Assembly (NCBI GenBank): GCA_024655905.1
Contig: JANLFP010000005.1
Span: 1 to 64,000, forward strand
DNA: 64,000 nucleotides
DNA from: Tepidanaerobacteraceae bacterium
GTDB lineage: Bacteria > Bacillota > Thermosediminibacteria > Thermosediminibacterales > Tepidanaerobacteraceae
Direction of reading: 5' to 3'
Shown here: one piece after another, positions 18,311-29,695 of the stretch
How positions within the stretch are numbered: position 1 is the first letter of the stretch
Layout: each line of letters opens with the position of its first letter
Position numbers and translations under genes: made by a program
The notes under the pieces: generated by a model
Database searches by the model: none
What the model was told of the DNA's origin: nothing
The model's input: only the letters and a program-made list of their open reading frames with translations

Positions 18311-20317
18311 TTATCTCATGAAGAGCGGAGCAAACACCAGGGACACAATGGTCATCAGTTTTATCAGAATGTTGAGCGATGGCCCTGAAGTGTCTTTAAA
18401 GGGATCGCCCACGGTATCGCCCACCACGGCGGCTGCATGTGTAGGTGTACCCTTGCCACCGTAATTGCCTGACTCGATGTACTTCTTTGCATTGTCCCAG
18501 GCGCCGCCGGAGTTTGCCATCTGAATGGCTATCATGACGCCGGTCACCAGCGATCCCGCAAGCAGTCCTCCCAGAGCCTCTCTTCCGAATATTAGCCCCA
18601 CTGCCAGTGGCGCAACCACAGCCATTAGACCCGGCAGTACCATTTCTTTTAGTGCGGCAGCGGTGCTGATGTCCACGCACTTTGCATATTCGGGTCTGGC
18701 CTTGCCTTCCATAAGGCCTGGAATGGTTTTAAATTGTCTTCTCACCTCTTCTATCATCTGGAAGGCCGCTTTGCCCACGGCTTCCATCGTCATTGCGGAA
18801 AACAGGTAAGGCAGCATGCCGCCTATCAACAAGCCCATTATCACATCGGCCCTGAGCAGGTTTATGCCTTCTTTCAATCCAGCGGCGGTGGTATAAGCAG
18901 AAAACAGAGCAAGGGCCGTCAGCGCTGCGGAACCTATGGCAAAGCCCTTGCCTATGGCCGCTGTAGTGTTGCCCACGGAATCGAGCTTATCGGTTATCTT
19001 TCGCACCGCCGGGTCCATTTCCGACATCTCCGCTATGCCTCCGGCGTTATCCGCTATGGGGCCGTAAGCATCCACAGCAACCGTCATACCGGTGGTTGAA
19101 AGCATTCCTATGGCAGCCAGCGCAATGCCGTATAATCCCGCAAATTTGTAAGCTACGATTATCGCAAATGCTATGAACAGCACCGGCCATGCGGTGCTCT
19201 TCATACCCACCGCCAATCCCGAGATTATGTTGGTCGCCGGGCCCGTCTGGGAAGATTTGGCTATACCCTGGACAGGCGGGTTGTCGGCAGATGTATAATA
19301 TTCGGTAATCATTCCTATGATAATTCCTACAATTATTCCCGATGCAGCTGCATAGAAAACTCCCAGTTCTCCCAGGATGAATCTGCTTAAAAAGAAGGAG
19401 GCAAGTATTATGAGTATGCCGCTGGCAAATGTGCCGTTCGTAAGGGCTTTCTGGGGATTTGCTCCTTCGCCGGTCCTGACAAATAGTGTGCCGATGATTG
19501 AGCACAGGATTCCGGCAGCAGCTATTATCATGGGGAATATAATGCCTTTTATTCCGTATGGTTCACCTGTTGCGGTGCTCACCGCCACGGCTCCTATGGC
19601 CATTCCGGATACTATGGAGCCCACATAGGATTCAAAGAGGTCTGCGCCCATTCCGGCCACATCGCCCACATTGTCGCCCACATTATCCGCAATTACCGCC
19701 GGATTTCTGGGGTCGTCCTCGGGTATGCCAGCCTCCACCTTGCCCACCAGGTCCGCTCCAACATCAGCAGCTTTGGTGTATATTCCTCCCCCCACTCTGG
19801 CAAAAAGAGCTATGGAGCTTGCACCCAGGGCGAATCCGTTTATCACGTCAAAGCTCTTTATGTCAGCAGGATTGCCAAAAACAAAATAAAGCATTCCAAG
19901 CCCCAGAAGTCCAAGACCCACCACCGACATGCCCATGACCGCCCCGCCGGAAAAAGCGATGTTAAGAGCCTTGTTCTGGCCTTCCTGGGCGGCGTTTGCG
20001 GTGCGGACATTGGCTCTTGTGGCCACGTTCATGCCTATGAAGCCTGCCGCCACTGAGGCTATAGTTCCGGTTATGTAGCTTACCGCAGTCTGCCAGTTGA
20101 TAAAAATGCTTATCACGGCAAACATAATGATGACAAATACTGCCAGGGTTCTGTATTCCCTGAAAAGAAACGCCATAGCCCCTTCATGGATAGCGTCGGA
20201 AATTTCCTTCATGCGATCGCTTCCCGCGGGGCTATTCACCACTCGCATAGCCAGCATGTATGCAAAAGCCAGGGCAACGATGCCCATTACTGGCGCGGTC
20301 GCTATAAGGTTTACCAT
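18311..20317 (-). CDS. hppA: Membrane-bound proton/sodium-translocating pyrophosphatase
   Basis: A 668-residue integral membrane pyrophosphatase with about 16 helices. It couples PPi hydrolysis to ion export. The PPi site is present ([20 protein letters not shown], then the EDDPRN and [20 protein letters not shown] motifs). [18 protein letters not shown] has Ala at the position that is Lys in K+-independent enzymes, which indicates the K+-dependent subfamily. Whether it moves H+ or Na+ cannot be read reliably. I start it at ATG 20317, seven nt after GGAGGG, rather than the in-frame ATG two codons earlier. Such pumps are common in acetogens, where they save PPi energy. Confidence 0.93.
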   Translation of the reverse strand: MVNLIATAPVMGIVALAFAYMLAMRVVNSPAGSDRMKEISDAIHEGAMAFLFREYRTLAVFVIIMFAVISIFINWQTAVSYITGTIASVAAGFIGMNVATRANVRTANAAQEGQNKALNIAFSGGAVMGMSVVGLGLLGLGMLYFVFGNPADIKSFDVINGFALGASSIALFARVGGGIYTKAADVGADLVGKVEAGIPEDDPRNPAVIADNVGDNVGDVAGMGADLFESYVGSIVSGMAIGAVAVSTATGEPYGIKGIIFPMIIAAAGILCSIIGTLFVRTGEGANPQKALTNGTFASGILIILASFFLSRFILGELGVFYAAASGIIVGIIIGMITEYYTSADNPPVQGIAKSSQTGPATNIISGLAVGMKSTAWPVLFIAFAIIVAYKFAGLYGIALAAIGMLSTTGMTVAVDAYGPIADNAGGIAEMSEMDPAVRKITDKLDSVGNTTAAIGKGFAIGSAALTALALFSAYTTAAGLKEGINLLRADVIMGLLIGGMLPYLFSAMTMEAVGKAAFQMIEEVRRQFKTIPGLMEGKARPEYAKCVDISTAAALKEMVLPGLMAVVAPLAVGLIFGREALGGLLAGSLVTGVMIAIQMANSGGAWDNAKKYIESGNYGGKGTPTHAAAVVGDTVGDPFKDTSGPSLNILIKLMTIVSLVFAPLFMR

Positions 20318-20412
20318 AAGCATCCCTCCATTTTTGAGATTGGTTTGAAATTTCTTGCTATAAAAATTTCATTCTTACCTGCACTGATATTGCGGTATGG
20401 AAAATTTCATTG

Positions 20413-20432
20413 AAAAAAGCCGCTCTCGCGGC
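20413..20432 (-). terminator. Terminator after secG
   Basis: On the minus strand GCCGC-GAGA-GCGGC is followed by six Ts, directly after the secG stop. Confidence 0.75.
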
Positions 20433-20437
20433 GCTCA

Positions 20438-20665
20438 CTACTTTAAAAAAATCATCATTACAATTGACATCGCCAGAAAGCCTACAGCCAGAAACTCCGT
20501 ATACTTTGCCAGTTTCTCATCAATGCCCTTCTTTTTCCCAAAAAAGGTTTCGGCGCCGCCGGCAATACTTCCGGAAAGGCCGGCGCTCTTGCCCGATTGA
20601 AGCAGAACCGTTGCAACAAGGCCCAGACAAATAATAACATAAATAATCGTCAAAAATATCTCCAT
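20438..20665 (-). CDS. secG: Preprotein translocase subunit SecG
   Basis: A 75-residue protein with two transmembrane helices, MEIFLTIIYVIICLGLVATV and a second near the C-terminus, separated by the conserved LLQSGKSAGLSGSIAGGAET segment. It assists SecYE during protein export. The start is ATG 20665, seven nt after GGAGG; the longer open frame to 20725 lacks homology. It is monocistronic here, ending at a small strong terminator. In related genomes it commonly sits next to eno or rnr. Confidence 0.92.
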   Translation of the reverse strand: MEIFLTIIYVIICLGLVATVLLQSGKSAGLSGSIAGGAETFFGKKKGIDEKLAKYTEFLAVGFLAMSIVMMIFLK

Positions 20666-20939
20666 CGGTGCACCTCCAGAAAAATTTACGAATGATATTT
20701 TATCACAAAGTTCATAAAAACTCAATATACAACAAGATAATTATGGCACATTTTTTATAAAAATCCTGAATTAATATGTCTTATATCAAATTTTGACACA
20801 TATTTCGATCAAATTATGCAGTTACATGATATACTTATTCCCATATCGAATATATTGAGGCATTTCTTTTTAAACATTTGTCAATAAAATTTTATCCTTT
20901 CATGATTTACGGGCTGAAATCCAGCGGGTTCAAACTTTC

Positions 20940-21003
20940 CCGAAAATATAGATAAATGTTTTCATCATCTGATGGTGATGCGTTTTTTATCATGTACGTC
21001 TAA
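20940..21003 (-). repeat. Dispersed three-hairpin repeat, copy B
   Basis: On the minus strand it reads TTAGACGTACATGATAAAAA then ACGCATCACCATCAGATGAT and GAAAACATTTATCTATATTT. It keeps the CATCA/TGATG palindrome and the A/T-rich third palindrome; the first hairpin has a changed loop. It sits in the 457-bp gap between secG and the aldehyde dehydrogenase gene, which otherwise holds only the terminator at 21023-21072. Confidence 0.8.
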
Positions 21004-21022
21004 TCGCTTATTAGCCAAAAAT

Positions 21023-21072
21023 TGCGCCCGCCTTTTCGAATTCACGAGGCGAATTCGAAAAAGACGGGCGCA
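21023..21072 (-). terminator. Long hairpin terminator after the aldehyde dehydrogenase gene
   Basis: TGCGCCCG...TTTTCGAATTC pairs with GAATTCGAAAA...CGGGCGCA over about 20 bp with a 7-nt loop. On the minus strand ATTTTTGG follows. Confidence 0.7.
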
Positions 21073-21122
21073 TTGAAAGAGCGGGACTGCGTCAACTTTC
21101 CTGGCAGTTTGCCAGCACTTTT

Positions 21123-22562
21123 TCATCTGTATTTTAGATAAACCACCTTGGTCTGCAGGAATTCCTCCATGCCGTGCCTGCCGTCATCTCCGCCGATGCC
21201 TGATTTTTTCCAGCCCGCATGGTAGCCGTTGATGGCCTCTCCCTGCTGTCGGTTTATATAAAGTTCTCCGGCTTCAATGCTGTTTGCTACTTCAAAAGCC
21301 GTGCTGAGATCATTGGTGTATAAACTGGAGGTCAGACCGTACTCGCAGTCGTTTGCCAGCTCCAGCGCCTCCTCCAGGGTTTTGAAAGTCATTATCGGAA
21401 GCACGGGCCCGAAGATTTCTCTTTGCATTACATCCATGTCCTGCCTGCAGTTCATCAGCACAGTAGGCTCATAGAAACTGCCTCTTTTGAGATGCTCTGG
21501 CGCCTTACCCCCTATGAGCACCTCTGCTCCCTCTTCCACAGCTTTTTTAACCAGGCCATCCACGAATTTTACTGCGCCGTGGTTTATGAGCGGGCCCATG
21601 GTGACTTTGGGGTCTGCCAGGCCGTCGCCTATGGTGATTTTCTTCATCAACTCCATCACTTTATCCGTAAATTCTTCAGCCACTTTCTCATGCACGTACA
21701 CCCTCTCCACGCAGTTGCACACCTGTCCGGCATTGATGGTCTTAGACCCCACTATGCACCTGGCCGCAAGGTCCAGGTCTGCATCATCCATGACTATGGC
21801 CGGTGCTTTTCCGCCCAATTCCAGGGAGACCTTTGTGATATTGTGTGAACACATCTCCATTATCCGGGCGCCGGTCTCCCCACTTCCCGTGAAGGTCACC
21901 ATGCTGACCGCAGGGTTTGTGCATATGGCCTTTCCGATTTCTGCACCTTTTCCGCAAACCACATTTACTATTCCCTTCGGAAGGCCAACTTCCTGGACAA
22001 TTTTGGCAAATTCTAGGGCACAGTTGGGTGTCTCGCTGCTGGGCTTTATGACCACACCATTGCCGGTTATGAGAGCCGGCGCCACCTTTCTGACCAGGAT
22101 GCTGAAAGGGGAGTTCCAGGGCACTATGCATGCCACAACTCCCATGGGTTCCTTGCATATGAATATATTTTCCTTTTCATTATCGCTGGGGACAATTTCC
22201 CCCTCAATTCTGAGAGCCCATTCTGCGTGATATTCCATCCGCTCTGCGGCTTTTTTCACTTCACTTACCGCCTGCGGAAGGGGCTTGCCCTGCTCTTGGG
22301 TCACAACTGCACCCAGTTTTTCGGCATTTTCCACTATTTTCGCAGCCATCTTCTTCAGGTAGTCAGCGCGCTTTGAAGGCGAAAACCTTCTCCACTGCTT
22401 CTGAGCCCTTCTGCAGGCCTCCACGGCTCTTGCCACGTCCTCTGCTGTGCACTGCGGCACCCGGCTTATCACTTCGTCTGTGGCGGGGTTGATCACATCA
22501 AAGCAATTACCAGAACTCGATTCCACGAACTCACCGTCGATAAAAACCTTGTATCTTACCAT
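21123..22562 (-). CDS. NAD-dependent aldehyde dehydrogenase (AldA-like)
   Basis: A 479-residue ALDH-superfamily enzyme of normal length. Substrate-channel and NAD motifs are present: the catalytic Glu is in LELGGKAPAIV, the catalytic Cys in NAGQVCNCVERVYV, and the NAD-binding segment in VPWNSPFSILV and TFTGSGETG. Overall layout resembles lactaldehyde/glycolaldehyde dehydrogenases. It lies just downstream of two decayed ALDH genes on the same strand, and its first codons follow the second relic by only 10 bp, so transcription may originate upstream of the relics. Start at ATG 22562; upstream ribosome site (GGGTGAATAATTGGG) is weak. Confidence 0.85.
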   Translation of the reverse strand: MVRYKVFIDGEFVESSSGNCFDVINPATDEVISRVPQCTAEDVARAVEACRRAQKQWRRFSPSKRADYLKKMAAKIVENAEKLGAVVTQEQGKPLPQAVSEVKKAAERMEYHAEWALRIEGEIVPSDNEKENIFICKEPMGVVACIVPWNSPFSILVRKVAPALITGNGVVIKPSSETPNCALEFAKIVQEVGLPKGIVNVVCGKGAEIGKAICTNPAVSMVTFTGSGETGARIMEMCSHNITKVSLELGGKAPAIVMDDADLDLAARCIVGSKTINAGQVCNCVERVYVHEKVAEEFTDKVMELMKKITIGDGLADPKVTMGPLINHGAVKFVDGLVKKAVEEGAEVLIGGKAPEHLKRGSFYEPTVLMNCRQDMDVMQREIFGPVLPIMTFKTLEEALELANDCEYGLTSSLYTNDLSTAFEVANSIEAGELYINRQQGEAINGYHAGWKKSGIGGDDGRHGMEEFLQTKVVYLKYR

Positions 22563-22571
22563 CCCAATTAT

Positions 22572-22950
22572 TCACCCTCTCCATGTTTTAAAATTGCCAG
22601 CTGCATGACACAGCCTCCGCTCTTTTTGAGTATCGCATATCGTTTCAAATTCAATAATAGGAAATACTGGCCCAAAAACTTCCATTTCAAAGATGATCAT
22701 GGCATCGTTGCCGCCAAGTTCTAAAAAGACACGATGCAAATAAGAGGCAGCGATCTGGGCTATCTCTCTACCGGCTTCAGTACTACCTGTCATACTGACC
22801 GCATTAATTTTATTGTTGGCCACTAGCCATTTACCCACTTTAGCTCCTCTACCCGTTATTATCTGTACAGCATTTTCTGGGATTCCAGCTTCCAATAACA
22901 GCTCAGTCATCCTGATAAGAGCGAGAGGATCTTCAGTAGACGGTTGGTGC
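22572..22950 (-). pseudogene. Aldehyde dehydrogenase fragment, both ends missing
   Basis: The frame contains PSTEDPLALIRMTELLLEAG, then QIITGRGAKVGKWLVANNKI, then SMTGSTEAG and VFLELGGNDAMIIFE. This is the NAD-binding domain of an ALDH with the catalytic Glu. It then jumps to MEVFGPVFPIIEFET, skipping the catalytic Cys domain, and ends RRLCHAAGNF before unrelated residues. Two deletions are therefore visible. The closing RLCHAAGNF block is the same one seen at the deletion joint of the neighbouring relic at 23227-24112. Confidence 0.75.
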
Positions 22951-23226
22951 CTGCAAAACCTTATTTATGGCGGGTTTGCTCAGGATGCTCTTAGGTTTAG
23001 CCCCCTCGCCACTTCTTTAAGCAAGTGCCTTTATGCTGTCTTCGCCACCTCCTCGCTGTGATAGATAAACTTGCTTTGGCAACCCTGCCTTCGCAAGCAG
23101 CCTCATGTAACAATACCTCTTAAATGTATTACAGGCGGGTTTATCTAAATCGTTATGCTTTTAAAAACATAATGGGCCTGCTCCTGTCAAACATTTTTCA
23201 CCGGCGTTTAAGCTTTAATCCATTGT

Positions 23227-24112
23227 TTAAACCTCATTCATGAATAGATATCTGTACTCCATCGGCGGGACAAACGTTTCGCTTACAGTCCTCATACTCG
23301 ACCACCTCGGCAGGTTCATCTTGCTCCCAGCTTTATCGTTTGTTCCAGAAGCCCTGCTGCCTCCGAAGGGCTGCTGTCCTACTACTGCCCCCGTAGGCTT
23401 GTTGTTTATATAAAAGTTACCGGCTGCATGGCATAACCATCGCTCCATCTGTACTATCGCATTCCGTGGAAGCGGGCTTCCATAAGACCACATTTCCCAT
23501 TATAGCCGGTGCAGTTATCAGATTGCACGCTATGGCCGTAAAATTAAAGGGAGTTACTGCAAAAACATACCCTTCCAGGGGCCTGTATTCCATCCTGTTC
23601 CAAACATTTTGCGATGAATATGGTTGCTCACCATATATTTGTGTCATATTGTAAGCATTGAATCTCAGATAATCTATTAATTCACAGGCAGCATCGATTT
23701 CCGACTGGTAGACGGTTTTGCTCTGGTTCAACATCGTGGCGCCGTTGAGGACCGGTCGCCATGGTCCCGAGGTCATTTCCGCTGCCTTCAAAAATATAGA
23801 GGCTCCATGTTCCCATGGCATGTTTTCCCACTGGCTTTTAGCTTTTAGGGCTGATTCAACAGCTGTTTGAACTTCTTTTTCGCCAGCCTTGTGATATATA
23901 GCCAACACATGATGCCTATCGTGCGGAATGATGCATTTTTCAGCATTTCCGGTCCTGATTTCCCTGCCTCCTATAATAAGTGGGATCTCAATTTCTATCT
24001 CTCTCATCCTTTTCAGTTGCTCTTTTAAGACTGTTTTTTCAGCACTGCCGGGTGCATAGTTTAATGTCCGCTCATTCTGGGGTCTCTCCATTCTAAAAAG
24101 GCCATTTGCCAT
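23227..24112 (-). pseudogene. 1-pyrroline-5-carboxylate dehydrogenase, internally deleted
   Basis: The N-terminal piece (24112 to about 23475) matches P5C dehydrogenase: FNAYNMTQIYGEQPYSSQNV, then NRMEYRPLEGYVFAVTPFNF and TAIACNLITAPAIMGNVVLW. The frame then breaks after KPAST. The C-terminal piece (about 23440 to 23227) reads CHAAGNFYINNKPTGAVVGQ, then PFGGSRASGTNDKAGSKMNL and ETFVPPMEYRYLF. Some 250 residues with the catalytic Cys and Glu are missing, so it cannot function. It is preceded by a long structured leader with its own promoter at 24506-24535, which may still be transcribed. Confidence 0.85.
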
Positions 24113-24318
24113 TCGAAAATACCTCCTGTTTTTGTTTTATAGCGGGCGCCCCGGCATTTCAGAAGTTGATGCAAATATACCCCGGTCAACCAATCCATCG
24201 CCTGTTGTACGTGAATTTAAACGATACGGTCAGTTTCTTATCACCCATACCGGCATTTGAATGTAAATAGTTGCAGTTGCGTGATTATGACAACCGGCTT
24301 ATTTTAAGAATTACTACG

Positions 24319-24475
24319 AAAAATCCGCCCTGTGGAAATCACAAGGGCGGACTATTACCGTCATCCGCACTTTCTCTTCTTTCCACACCGGGAGGCGCAA
24401 CCGTTTCCAGCTACACCCTAACGGTCTTAAAACCCTGGATTGTATCTTTAGGTTAAAAAGACTCGAAGAGGTTTA
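24319..24475 (-). promoter_or_regulatory. Structured leader with terminator; candidate Moco/Tuco riboswitch
   Basis: A minus-strand leader about 170 nt long lies between a strong promoter and an intrinsic terminator (ATCCGCCCTGTG pairs with CACAGGGCGGAT, 24319-24352, T-run). Its 3' part reads GCGCCTCCCGGTGTGGAAAG followed by AAGAGAAAG (24370-24398). The GCCTCCCGG...GGAAAGA...GAAAG pattern recalls the Moco RNA motif, and the direct joining of CCCGG to the next segment would fit the tungsten-cofactor (Tuco) variant that lacks one stem. Pairing ACCGTT/AACGGT and CTCTTC/GAAGAG supports a folded RNA. The assignment is from memory of the consensus and is tentative; the leader itself is well supported. 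Confidence 0.5.
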
Positions 24476-24505
24476 AATAAACGGGCATTTTCAATTTTCA
24501 TTTTT

Positions 24506-24535
24506 ATTTTAATATACTGAGTGTACTTATGTCAA
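24506..24535 (-). promoter_or_regulatory. Promoter of the structured leader
   Basis: On the minus strand TTGACA (24530-24535), 18-nt spacer, TAAAAT (24506-24511). Transcription would begin near 24498. Confidence 0.7.
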
Positions 24536-24680
24536 GCTTTTATTCAGGCTAATTTTATAAAGCGAAGCACGCTTCAATCAAGCATATTTTTGTATACTCA
24601 GAGTAAAAGTGAATTCATCTAGTCCGGAATTCCCGCTTGAACATTCTTCTAATTTATGTCAAATGCGGCTTTATAAGCCA

Positions 24681-24707
24681 CAGGTGGCCGAAAGTTTTGG
24701 CCACCTG
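24681..24707 (-). terminator. Strong hairpin downstream of eno
   Basis: CAGGTGGCC pairs perfectly with GGCCACCTG around a 9-nt loop; a second short hairpin (GGCTTTATAAGCC) follows on the minus strand. There is no clean T-run, so it may terminate weakly or protect the 3' end of the glycolytic mRNA. Confidence 0.45.
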
Positions 24708-24725
24708 CAGGTATTGATATAAATG

Positions 24726-24788
24726 TTTAGACATACATTATGCAAAACGCATTACCATCAGATGATGAAAATATATATCTATATTTTC
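24726..24788 (+). repeat. Dispersed three-hairpin repeat, copy C
   Basis: It reads TTTAGACATACATTATGCAA, AACGCATTACCATCAGATGA, TGAAAATATATATCTATATT, TTC. All three inverted repeats can form. It ends ten bases from the eno stop codon, in the 3' untranslated region of the glycolytic operon. Confidence 0.85.
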
Positions 24789-24797
24789 TGGATAGTA

Positions 24798-26120
<1,323 letters not shown>

Positions 26121-26159
26121 TTATTCCGGAATGAGAAGCGGGAATGGATTGTCTGCATA

Positions 26160-27701
26160 TTATGCGGTATCTATCAGCGATTCACCTGTCATTTCTTCCG
26201 GTTTTTCGATATTCAAAAGCTCTAGCATGGTGGGCGACACGTCGGCCAGTTTGCCCGGATGCAGCCTGTAATGTTTATCTCCCACCAGAATAAAGGGCAC
26301 GGGGTTGCTGGTATGGGCGGTATGGGGTTCGCCCGTAGCGTAATCCAGCATCTGTTCCGCATTGCCATGGTCCGCTGTTATAATCGCGGTGCCGCCCTTA
26401 TTGCGGATGGCATCAACCACCCTGCCGATGCACCTGTCCACTGCCTCCACCGCTGCCACCGCAGCCTCAAAAACTCCAGTATGTCCCACCATATCCGAGT
26501 TGGCATAGTTCAATATTATTACGTCATATATTTCTTCTCCGATTTTTTCGATTACCTTATCCGTGACCTCATAGGCGCTCATTTCGGGTTTCATATCGTA
26601 GGTTGCCACTTTGGGCGACGGAATCAGGATTCTATCTTCTCCTGGATATGATTTTTCAACACCGCCGTTGAAGAAGAAGGTAACATGCGCGTATTTCTCG
26701 GTCTCGGCGATGCGAAGCTGTCTTAAGCCTTTTTTCGAAATCACTTCTGCAAATATATTCTCAAGGGACTGTGGCCGATAGGCGATTTGCGCGTTTTTTA
26801 CTTTCACATCATACTGGGTCATGCACACATAAAATACTTTTAAAAGCCCTTTCCTACGCTCAAAGCCCTGAAAATCCTCATCGCAAAAAGCATAGGTGAG
26901 CTGCCTGGCCCTGTCGGGTCTGAAGTTGAAAAATATAATGGAATCCTTTTCATTCACTGTGCCTTTCGGATTGCCATCTTCATCCGTTATAACCGTCGGC
27001 ACCACGAATTCGTCTGTTTCTTCCCTGGAGTAGCTCTTCGCAAGGGCCGTCAGCGCATCGCCCTCTTTTATCCCGTCGCCGAAAACAATGGCGTTGTATG
27101 CCTTTTCGGTTCTATCCCATCTTTTGTCCCTGTCCATAGCATAATATCGCCCTGCGATGGTGGCGATCTCTCCGATGCCTAGCTCATCCATTTCTTTTTC
27201 GAGGCGCTTTATATATACCTCTGCATTTGCAGGGGGCACATCCCTGCCATCCAGAAATGCATGGACATATACTCTGGCAACGCCATGCTGCTTTGCCATT
27301 TTTAACAGTGCCAGCAGATGGTCTATATGGCTGTGCACTCCTCCGTCGGACAAAAGACCCATCAAATGAAGGGAACTGCCGTTTTTTGCAGCATTGCCCA
27401 TGGCATCAAGCAAAACCGGGTTTTTAAAAAAGCCGCCATTTTTTATATCCTCGCTTATTCTGGTAAATTCCTGATAAACAATCCGCCCAGCCCCGAGATT
27501 CAAATGGCCGACTTCAGAGTTGCCCATCTGACCTTCCGGCAAACCTACAGAAAGACCGCTGGTTTGCAGGATTGTGTTGGGATAATGCCGCATCAGCTTG
27601 TCAAAATTCGGGGTTTGAGCTTTCAGGATGGCATTGCCTCGGGCATGCTCATTGATTCCCCATCCATCCAGTATCATCAACATCAATGGCTTTTTTGACA
27701 C
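26160..27701 (-). CDS. gpmI: 2,3-bisphosphoglycerate-independent phosphoglycerate mutase
   Basis: Interconverts 3- and 2-phosphoglycerate using two Mn ions. The 513-residue size is usual. The catalytic Ser is in [14 protein letters not shown]; metal-binding residues are in [20 protein letters not shown] and [12 protein letters not shown] place the start at GTG 27701, nine nt after AGGAG, because the TTG three codons upstream abuts that site. It begins 12 bp after the tpiA stop and is translationally close to it. Confidence 0.96.
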   Translation of the reverse strand: MSKKPLMLMILDGWGINEHARGNAILKAQTPNFDKLMRHYPNTILQTSGLSVGLPEGQMGNSEVGHLNLGAGRIVYQEFTRISEDIKNGGFFKNPVLLDAMGNAAKNGSSLHLMGLLSDGGVHSHIDHLLALLKMAKQHGVARVYVHAFLDGRDVPPANAEVYIKRLEKEMDELGIGEIATIAGRYYAMDRDKRWDRTEKAYNAIVFGDGIKEGDALTALAKSYSREETDEFVVPTVITDEDGNPKGTVNEKDSIIFFNFRPDRARQLTYAFCDEDFQGFERRKGLLKVFYVCMTQYDVKVKNAQIAYRPQSLENIFAEVISKKGLRQLRIAETEKYAHVTFFFNGGVEKSYPGEDRILIPSPKVATYDMKPEMSAYEVTDKVIEKIGEEIYDVIILNYANSDMVGHTGVFEAAVAAVEAVDRCIGRVVDAIRNKGGTAIITADHGNAEQMLDYATGEPHTAHTSNPVPFILVGDKHYRLHPGKLADVSPTMLELLNIEKPEEMTGESLIDTA

Positions 27702-27713
27702 CGTTTTCAACTC

Positions 27714-28472
27714 CTAGCTCCGATTAAATGCCGCAATCAGATAAAATCCATCGGGCTTGAGGCTGGCGCCGCCCACAAGGGCCCCGTCAATGTCCTGCTG
27801 CGCCATGAGCTCTTTAATGTTTTCAGGCTTGACGCTTCCTCCGTAAAGCACCCTGACCTTTTCCGATACGACGGCATTGAAAAGTTCCTCAATCTTTTTT
27901 CTGATTGCCCCTATAACATCCTGGGCGTCCCGGCTGGATGCGGTTTTGCCAGTTCCTATAGCCCAAATGGGCTCATATGCGAACACAACCTTTTGCGCTT
28001 CCTCATCACTCAATCCTGAGAGGGCATTTTCCACCTGCCCCAGGACCCAGGGCATGGTAATTCCCTGCTCTTTTTGCTCCAGGGTCTCGCCTACGCAAAT
28101 AATGGGGGTCAATTCATATTTTAAGGCAGTCTTTACCTTTTTATTCACCGTTTCGTCGGTTTCCGCAAAATATTGACGCCTTTCAGAATGGCCTATGATC
28201 ACGTAATCGCATGGGATTTCTTTGAGCATGGCCGCGGAAATTTCTCCGGTAAAGGCGCCTTTTTCCTCCCAGTGCATGTTCTGAGCTCCGAGTTTTACCC
28301 CCGAACCCCGAATTTTTTCTGCCGCCGCCCAGAGGTCCGTGAAAGGAGGACATATGGCGACTTCGGCTTCCAGGTCTTTAGCCCTCGGCAAAAATGCCTC
28401 GAGAAACTCCATGGTTTCCTTTCTGTCGTTATGCATCTTCCAGTTGCCTGCTATAAGAGGAATCCTTTTCAC
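27714..28472 (-). CDS. tpiA: Triosephosphate isomerase
   Basis: A 252-residue TIM-barrel enzyme interconverting glyceraldehyde-3-phosphate and dihydroxyacetone phosphate. Active-site residues: Lys in AGNWKMHN, His in IIGHSERRQYF and Glu in VFAYEPIWAIGTGK; the phosphate loop GGSVKPEN is also present. The start is GTG 28472, five nt after GGGGGTG; the open frame to 28508 has no counterpart in the family. It lies 35 bp after pgk. Confidence 0.97.
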   Translation of the reverse strand: MKRIPLIAGNWKMHNDRKETMEFLEAFLPRAKDLEAEVAICPPFTDLWAAAEKIRGSGVKLGAQNMHWEEKGAFTGEISAAMLKEIPCDYVIIGHSERRQYFAETDETVNKKVKTALKYELTPIICVGETLEQKEQGITMPWVLGQVENALSGLSDEEAQKVVFAYEPIWAIGTGKTASSRDAQDVIGAIRKKIEELFNAVVSEKVRVLYGGSVKPENIKELMAQQDIDGALVGGASLKPDGFYLIAAFNRS

Positions 28473-28507
28473 AATATCACCCCCGGATAAATTTGAAACA
28501 AGGCGCA

Positions 28508-29695
28508 TTATTTATCGTTCAAAACCGCCACTCCGGGCAGTTCCCTTCCTTCCAGGAATTCCAGCGATGCACCGCCGCCGGTGGATATGTGGGTCATGGC
28601 ATCGCCAAATCCCAGCTGTTCAACCGCAGCCGCCGAGTCTCCCCCTCCTATTATTGTAACCGCCCCGGATTCCGCCATTGCCCGGGCTACGGCCAGCGTC
28701 CCTTGCGCAAACTCCCGGATTTCAAAAACTCCCATGGGCCCGTTCCATACCACTGTCTTCGCGTCTTTTATGGCTTTCGCAAATTTTTCCCTGGTCTTTT
28801 CGCCGATGTCGACCCCCATCAAATCGTGCGGAATTTCATTTGCGGGAACCGTCCTGTAAGGCACTCCCTGTTTTATCTCCTCAACAACAACCACATCGTC
28901 GGGCAGAAGCAGATTTACCCCCATTTCTTTCGCCCGCTTCAAAAGGTCCGCCGCCAGTTCGATTTTATCCTCTTCCAAAAGCGATTTGCCTATTTCATAT
29001 CCCATGCTCTTTAAAAATGTATAGGCCATGCCACCTCCGATGAGCAGAGAATCCACTTTTGAAAGCAGGTTCTGGATAACGCCTATCTTGTCGCCAACCT
29101 TGGCGCCTCCCAGAATGGCCACAAACGGTCTCTCCGGAGCTTCCAGGGCTCTGCCCATTATATCTATTTCCTTCTTCATCAGATATCCCGCTCCTGCGGG
29201 CAGGAACTCCGCCACCCCCGCCGTAGATGCGTGGGCCCTATGAGCAGTGCCAAAGGCGTCGTTTATATAAATATCAGCGAGACTGGCCAGTTTTCTTGAG
29301 AATTCCCTATCGTTCTTTTCCTCTTCGGTATAAAATCTGACGTTTTCCAGCAGCACTACATCTTGCGGTTTCATAGCCGCTACAGCCTTTTCAGCAGGTT
29401 CTCCGATGCAGTCCGGCGCCATTGCCACATCTTTTCCCAGGAGCTCGGAAAGCCTTTTTGCCACAGGTGCCAGGGTGTATTTCATATTCACCTTCCCCTT
29501 GGGCCGCCCCAGATGTGAAGCCAGTATGACCTTTGCCCCATGCTCCGAAAGATACTTTATCGTAGGCAGAGCCGCCTTTATGCGGGTATCGTCCGTAATG
29601 CGCCCCTGCTCATCCATAGGCACATTGAAATCCACTCTCACCAGCACTCTTTTGCCGTTTACGTCAAAGTCCTCAAGAGTCTTTTTGTTCATCAT
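28508..29695 (-). CDS. pgk: Phosphoglycerate kinase
   Basis: A 395-residue two-domain kinase making ATP from 1,3-bisphosphoglycerate. Motifs: [13 protein letters not shown], the SHLGRPKG loop, [14 protein letters not shown], and the nucleotide-binding end [13 protein letters not shown]. The start is ATG 29695, eight nt after AAGGAGG. Its first codons overlap the end of cggR by 23 bp, so pgk translation is probably coupled to the regulator. Confidence 0.97.
   Translation of the reverse strand: MMNKKTLEDFDVNGKRVLVRVDFNVPMDEQGRITDDTRIKAALPTIKYLSEHGAKVILASHLGRPKGKVNMKYTLAPVAKRLSELLGKDVAMAPDCIGEPAEKAVAAMKPQDVVLLENVRFYTEEEKNDREFSRKLASLADIYINDAFGTAHRAHASTAGVAEFLPAGAGYLMKKEIDIMGRALEAPERPFVAILGGAKVGDKIGVIQNLLSKVDSLLIGGGMAYTFLKSMGYEIGKSLLEEDKIELAADLLKRAKEMGVNLLLPDDVVVVEEIKQGVPYRTVPANEIPHDLMGVDIGEKTREKFAKAIKDAKTVVWNGPMGVFEIREFAQGTLAVARAMAESGAVTIIGGGDSAAAVEQLGFGDAMTHISTGGGASLEFLEGRELPGVAVLNDK

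Noticed and set aside
22951-23226. Possible IS200/IS605 end or guide RNA between the two dehydrogenase relics
   Set aside because: The stretch has several short GC stems on the minus strand, but no transposase, TnpB fragment or clear conserved end could be identified.
24319-24475. Reading this leader as a T-box or a cobalamin riboswitch
   Set aside because: There is no GGGTGGNACCGCG core as in the real T-box at 47085-47385, and no cobalamin box; the GCCTCCC/GGAAAGA pattern fits the Moco motif better.
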